A program made the translations under genes and the position numbers. Below the pieces are notes generated by a model. It did not search any database. It was not told where the DNA came from and was given only the letters and a program-made list of their open reading frames with translations. From assembly GCF_900169075.1 (NCBI RefSeq), contig NZ_LT827014.1, positions 868,001 through 932,000 on the forward strand: a stretch of DNA of 64,000 bases, written 5' to 3'. Positions 61,696 to 64,000 of the stretch are shown here, piece by piece. How positions within the stretch are numbered: the first letter of the stretch is position 1; each line of letters starts with the position of its first letter. Origin of the DNA: Chryseobacterium phocaeense. Lineage in GTDB: Bacteria > Bacteroidota > Bacteroidia > Flavobacteriales > Weeksellaceae.

Positions 61696-62544
61696 TCAGC
61701 CCTTTAGAACTCCCAGTTTTGGAATAATCAGTGAAATAAATCCTCTTGAAACAGGAATTTCAAAATCAATTTCAGAAAGAGAAAGTTTGTAGCCCTGGGC
61801 ATTTCCCCTGATGTTTTTTACCTTATCCAGATTGACAATATAGGAACGGTGACATTTTTTGATAGCTTCTGTCTGCACCTGATCTAAAAGTCCGGAAAGC
61901 GTTGTCCTGATCAGCAGTTTTTTTACCTCATTATTTTCGATGAAAAACAGGGAGCAGTAGTTTTCCATGGATTGTGCGCAAATGAAATGATCCGCAGGAA
62001 TCTTCAGTTCTGTACTGTTTGTTGTAATAATTAATACCGGATGGAACTTTTGAGCTGAAGCTTCGGGATGTGCCGCGAGCTGGTGAGAAACTTCCCGGGC
62101 GGTTTTTTCATGGAGGTTCTTCAGATAGATATACCGGGACAGGATATAGATCGCTGAAATAGGAATTCCGACTGCGAGCGAATAAAGAAACATGTACAGG
62201 TAGTTGGTGAAGCTTAGTGAAACCCTGCTTAAAAATAAGGTGTTGTAAAAGTAGGAAAGAACAGAGGCCAGAAAGATAATAACGGTAACCTTCAAAAGTT
62301 CGGCACCGATATTCCAGTTTTTGAAGCGAATGACAATGGAATCTGTTATAAAAAAAGCCAATCCAAAAATAACAGAATAAGGAAAAAGCAGCAGGTATTT
62401 ATATTGATGATGAAAATTTTCCGTTCCGAAAGGCTGGAAGATAATCAGGAAAAGATAAATTAAAATTCCCGAAGCAGCAGAGGAAACCAGAATCTCCTGA
62501 TAAGATTCGGACTTTGGATAGGAATAGGCTGCAAAGGAAAACAT
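61696..62544 (-). CDS. Membrane-anchored LytTR-family regulator
   Basis: 282 residues. The N-terminal half has four hydrophobic helices (about 20-140). The C-terminal LytTR DNA-binding domain (about 175-275) reads FICAQSMENYCSLFFIENNE, then KCHRSYIVNLDKVKNIRGNA and YKLSLSEIDFEIPVSRGF. It lacks a receiver domain, so signals probably come through the membrane part. It is probably cotranscribed with the small membrane protein 21 bases upstream. Confidence 0.87.
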   Translation of the reverse strand: MFSFAAYSYPKSESYQEILVSSAASGILIYLFLIIFQPFGTENFHHQYKYLLLFPYSVIFGLAFFITDSIVIRFKNWNIGAELLKVTVIIFLASVLSYFYNTLFLSRVSLSFTNYLYMFLYSLAVGIPISAIYILSRYIYLKNLHEKTAREVSHQLAAHPEASAQKFHPVLIITTNSTELKIPADHFICAQSMENYCSLFFIENNEVKKLLIRTTLSGLLDQVQTEAIKKCHRSYIVNLDKVKNIRGNAQGYKLSLSEIDFEIPVSRGFISLIIPKLGVLKG

Positions 62545-62565
62545 GTCAGTAATTTATTTTGAAAT

Positions 62566-62991
62566 CTAATTTCTGACCTCAGGCAGATGCTCAGGTTTAG
62601 CCCTAAAGAGGAGTAGACTCCCCACAAACATTGTAACACAGCTGGCCAGCCACAGATAATATCCGAATCCGTACGATGTGATAGGGTACTTATGTCCTGC
62701 TTCATTAACAGTTATTTCCGTTTCTGTAAGATAATACAAAGCCATGCCTACAGAACATAATCCTAAAAAAGCCGCGATCTTCGGTTGTTTTACCAGCAGG
62801 AAGATCCATGAAAAGAGAAGAACAGGATTCGCGAGCCAGGAAGTTCCGTCTCCGGAAAGATCCGCCCATCCTAATAAAAAACATGCTAAGCCGTACATTT
62901 CACTGCCTTTTTGCGTAAATACTGCCGGCAGAGCCAGTGATGTTATAAAAAGAACGATGCTGATGAGTACAATGAGACGGCTTTTTTTCAT
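62566..62991 (-). CDS. Small membrane protein, unknown
   Basis: 141 residues with four hydrophobic segments (about 5-25, 53-68, 72-90, 108-130) and a C-terminus REPEHLPEV-like tail (AKPEHLPEVRN). No known catalytic motif. It sits just upstream of the LytTR regulator and 4 bases after the rmuC stop, and may be a sensor partner. Family not recognised. Confidence 0.7.
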   Translation of the reverse strand: MKKSRLIVLISIVLFITSLALPAVFTQKGSEMYGLACFLLGWADLSGDGTSWLANPVLLFSWIFLLVKQPKIAAFLGLCSVGMALYYLTETEITVNEAGHKYPITSYGFGYYLWLASCVTMFVGSLLLFRAKPEHLPEVRN

Positions 62992-62995
62992 GACA

Positions 62996-64000
62996 TTAAT
63001 TTTCTGTTTCTAAAAAGTTGCTGTTGTCAATAAGGCTCTGGGGTAGATCTTTTTTATTTTTGATGCCGAGAGATTTCAGTTTCTGGGTTTGGATCACAAG
63101 ATTGTCATTTCCGGTAGAAAGCTGTTTGTAGGCTTCATTATAAACATTTTTAGCCTGGTCAAGATTTTTTCCTACTTTTTCCAGATTCTCCACGAAACCT
63201 ACGAATTTATCGTAGAGTTTGGCTCCGCGATCTGCAATTTCCATAGAATTTCTGTTCTGGTATTCACGTTTCCAAAGATCGGCAATCAGTTTTAAAGAAG
63301 TGATCAGATTGCTTGGATTCAGAAGGAGAATTCTTCTTTCGTAGGCATAATTCCACAGGTCCTGATCTGCCTGCATGGCTGCAATATAGGCTGGTTCGCT
63401 GGGAATAAACATCATCACGAAGTCCAGGGATTTTCCATAATCATCATATGCTTTCTGGCTCAGCTGCATAATATGGTTTTTGATGGAACCTAAATGCTGG
63501 TTAAGCTTCATCAGGTAAATATCCTGGTCAGTCTCATCCACAAGTTCCGTAAAGGCGGTCAGGGATACCTTGGAATCAATGATCACGTTTCTTTCATCCG
63601 GATATTTTACAACGGCATCGGGACGCATTTTCTTTCCGGAGAATTCTGAGAACAGGGCTTTGTTGTCTTCATCGCGAAGCTCATGCTCCAGGAAGTATTC
63701 CCTTCCTTTTACCAGTCCTGATTTTTCAAGGATACTTTCCAGGATCATTTCACCCCAGTTTCCCTGGGTTTTGCTTTCTCCTTTCAGGGCTCTCGTCAGT
63801 TTTTTGGCATCTTCAGAAATCTGCTGGTTCAGTTCTGCCAGTTCTTTTACTTTTTCTGCAAGGGAAAAACGTTCTTTGTTTTCCTTCTCGTAGGCTTCAT
63901 TCACGCGGTTTTTCAAGTCTGCGATCTTTTCCTGGAAAGGTTCAAGAATGGTCTTTAAATTATTCTGATTTAAAGTGGTAAACTTTTCAGTTTTTTCCTC
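62996..64000 (-). CDS. rmuC: DNA recombination protein RmuC (5' end outside window)
   Basis: The frame is open to the last base of the window, so the N-terminus is missing. The visible 334 residues start in a coiled-coil (KIADLKNRVNEAYEKENKER). The RmuC domain shows GNWGEMILESILEKSGLVKG, MRPDAVVKYPDERNVIIDSK and DFVMMFIPSEPAYIAAMQAD. RmuC limits sequence inversions, with a PD-(D/E)XK-like nuclease fold. Stop at 62996. Confidence 0.92.
   Translation of the reverse strand, partial: EEKTEKFTTLNQNNLKTILEPFQEKIADLKNRVNEAYEKENKERFSLAEKVKELAELNQQISEDAKKLTRALKGESKTQGNWGEMILESILEKSGLVKGREYFLEHELRDEDNKALFSEFSGKKMRPDAVVKYPDERNVIIDSKVSLTAFTELVDETDQDIYLMKLNQHLGSIKNHIMQLSQKAYDDYGKSLDFVMMFIPSEPAYIAAMQADQDLWNYAYERRILLLNPSNLITSLKLIADLWKREYQNRNSMEIADRGAKLYDKFVGFVENLEKVGKNLDQAKNVYNEAYKQLSTGNDNLVIQTQKLKSLGIKNKKDLPQSLIDNSNFLETEN

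Overview
The window looks like a chromosomal segment of a Flavobacteriia bacterium close to Chryseobacterium or Elizabethkingia. The evidence is the low-to-moderate GC content, SusC/SusD and TonB-dependent receptors, type IX secretion (T9SS) sorting tails ending in Y-P-x-P-x plus G-x-Y, many Bacteroidota-type lipoproteins, and promoters with the flavobacterial TAnnTTTG -7 box. No plasmid, phage, IS or CRISPR signature was seen.

Layout. (1) 1-786: end of a large repeat-containing surface protein. (2) 1031-5717: a SAM-I-type riboswitch with its own terminator, followed by a SusC/SusD outer-membrane uptake pair. (3) 5725-17439, minus strand: an accessory polymorphic-toxin island. It holds a fibre-like protein, a tiny T9SS-tailed protein, a 2,293-residue secreted Rhs protein with a zincin (HELGH) toxin tip, a probable immunity lipoprotein, a frameshifted orphan Rhs tip with a second zincin motif (HEMIH), a second immunity-like protein, a decayed remnant and another lipoprotein. 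(4) 17839-28976, plus: a heavy-metal efflux operon with a DUF6660-like small protein, an RND pump fused to its TolC channel, its adaptor, a membrane methyltransferase, a bestrophin-like channel, a CDF exporter, a Fur-family regulator and a P-type ATPase. (5) 29360-35347, plus: a copper/redox locus with two related small Cys proteins, a YHS lipoprotein, SCO protein, secreted superoxide dismutase, MbnP-like and MbnH-like proteins and an outer-membrane protein. (6) 35587-42580, plus: a cobalamin riboswitch, TonB receptor and three surface proteins of the BtuG/DUF5074 type, i.e. a vitamin B12 capture locus. (7) 42640-42990: a homopolymer-rich stretch that looks like a sequence or assembly artefact. 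(8) 43003-64000: mostly housekeeping and regulatory genes (MFS exporter plus GntR regulator, azoreductase plus Crp-type regulator, three tRNA-Glu, rpsT, amidase, lptD, ridA, a Do-type protease, trhO, folate cycloligase, a 23S/tRNA-type methyltransferase, CPBP protease, LytTR regulator, rmuC).

The most notable unexplained structure is a 129-nt element (18204-18332) between the DUF6660-like gene and the RND pump. A perfect 13-bp closing stem encloses three hairpins. A related core motif recurs at 29752-29780, downstream of another small Cys protein. The three small proteins preceding metal genes share an N-terminal hydrophobic segment, a Cys cluster and a C-terminal aromatic-x-Pro-Pro ending. 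Together these may describe an uncharacterised metal-responsive small-protein/leader module. All functional assignments rest on reading motifs in the sequence; no database search was run.
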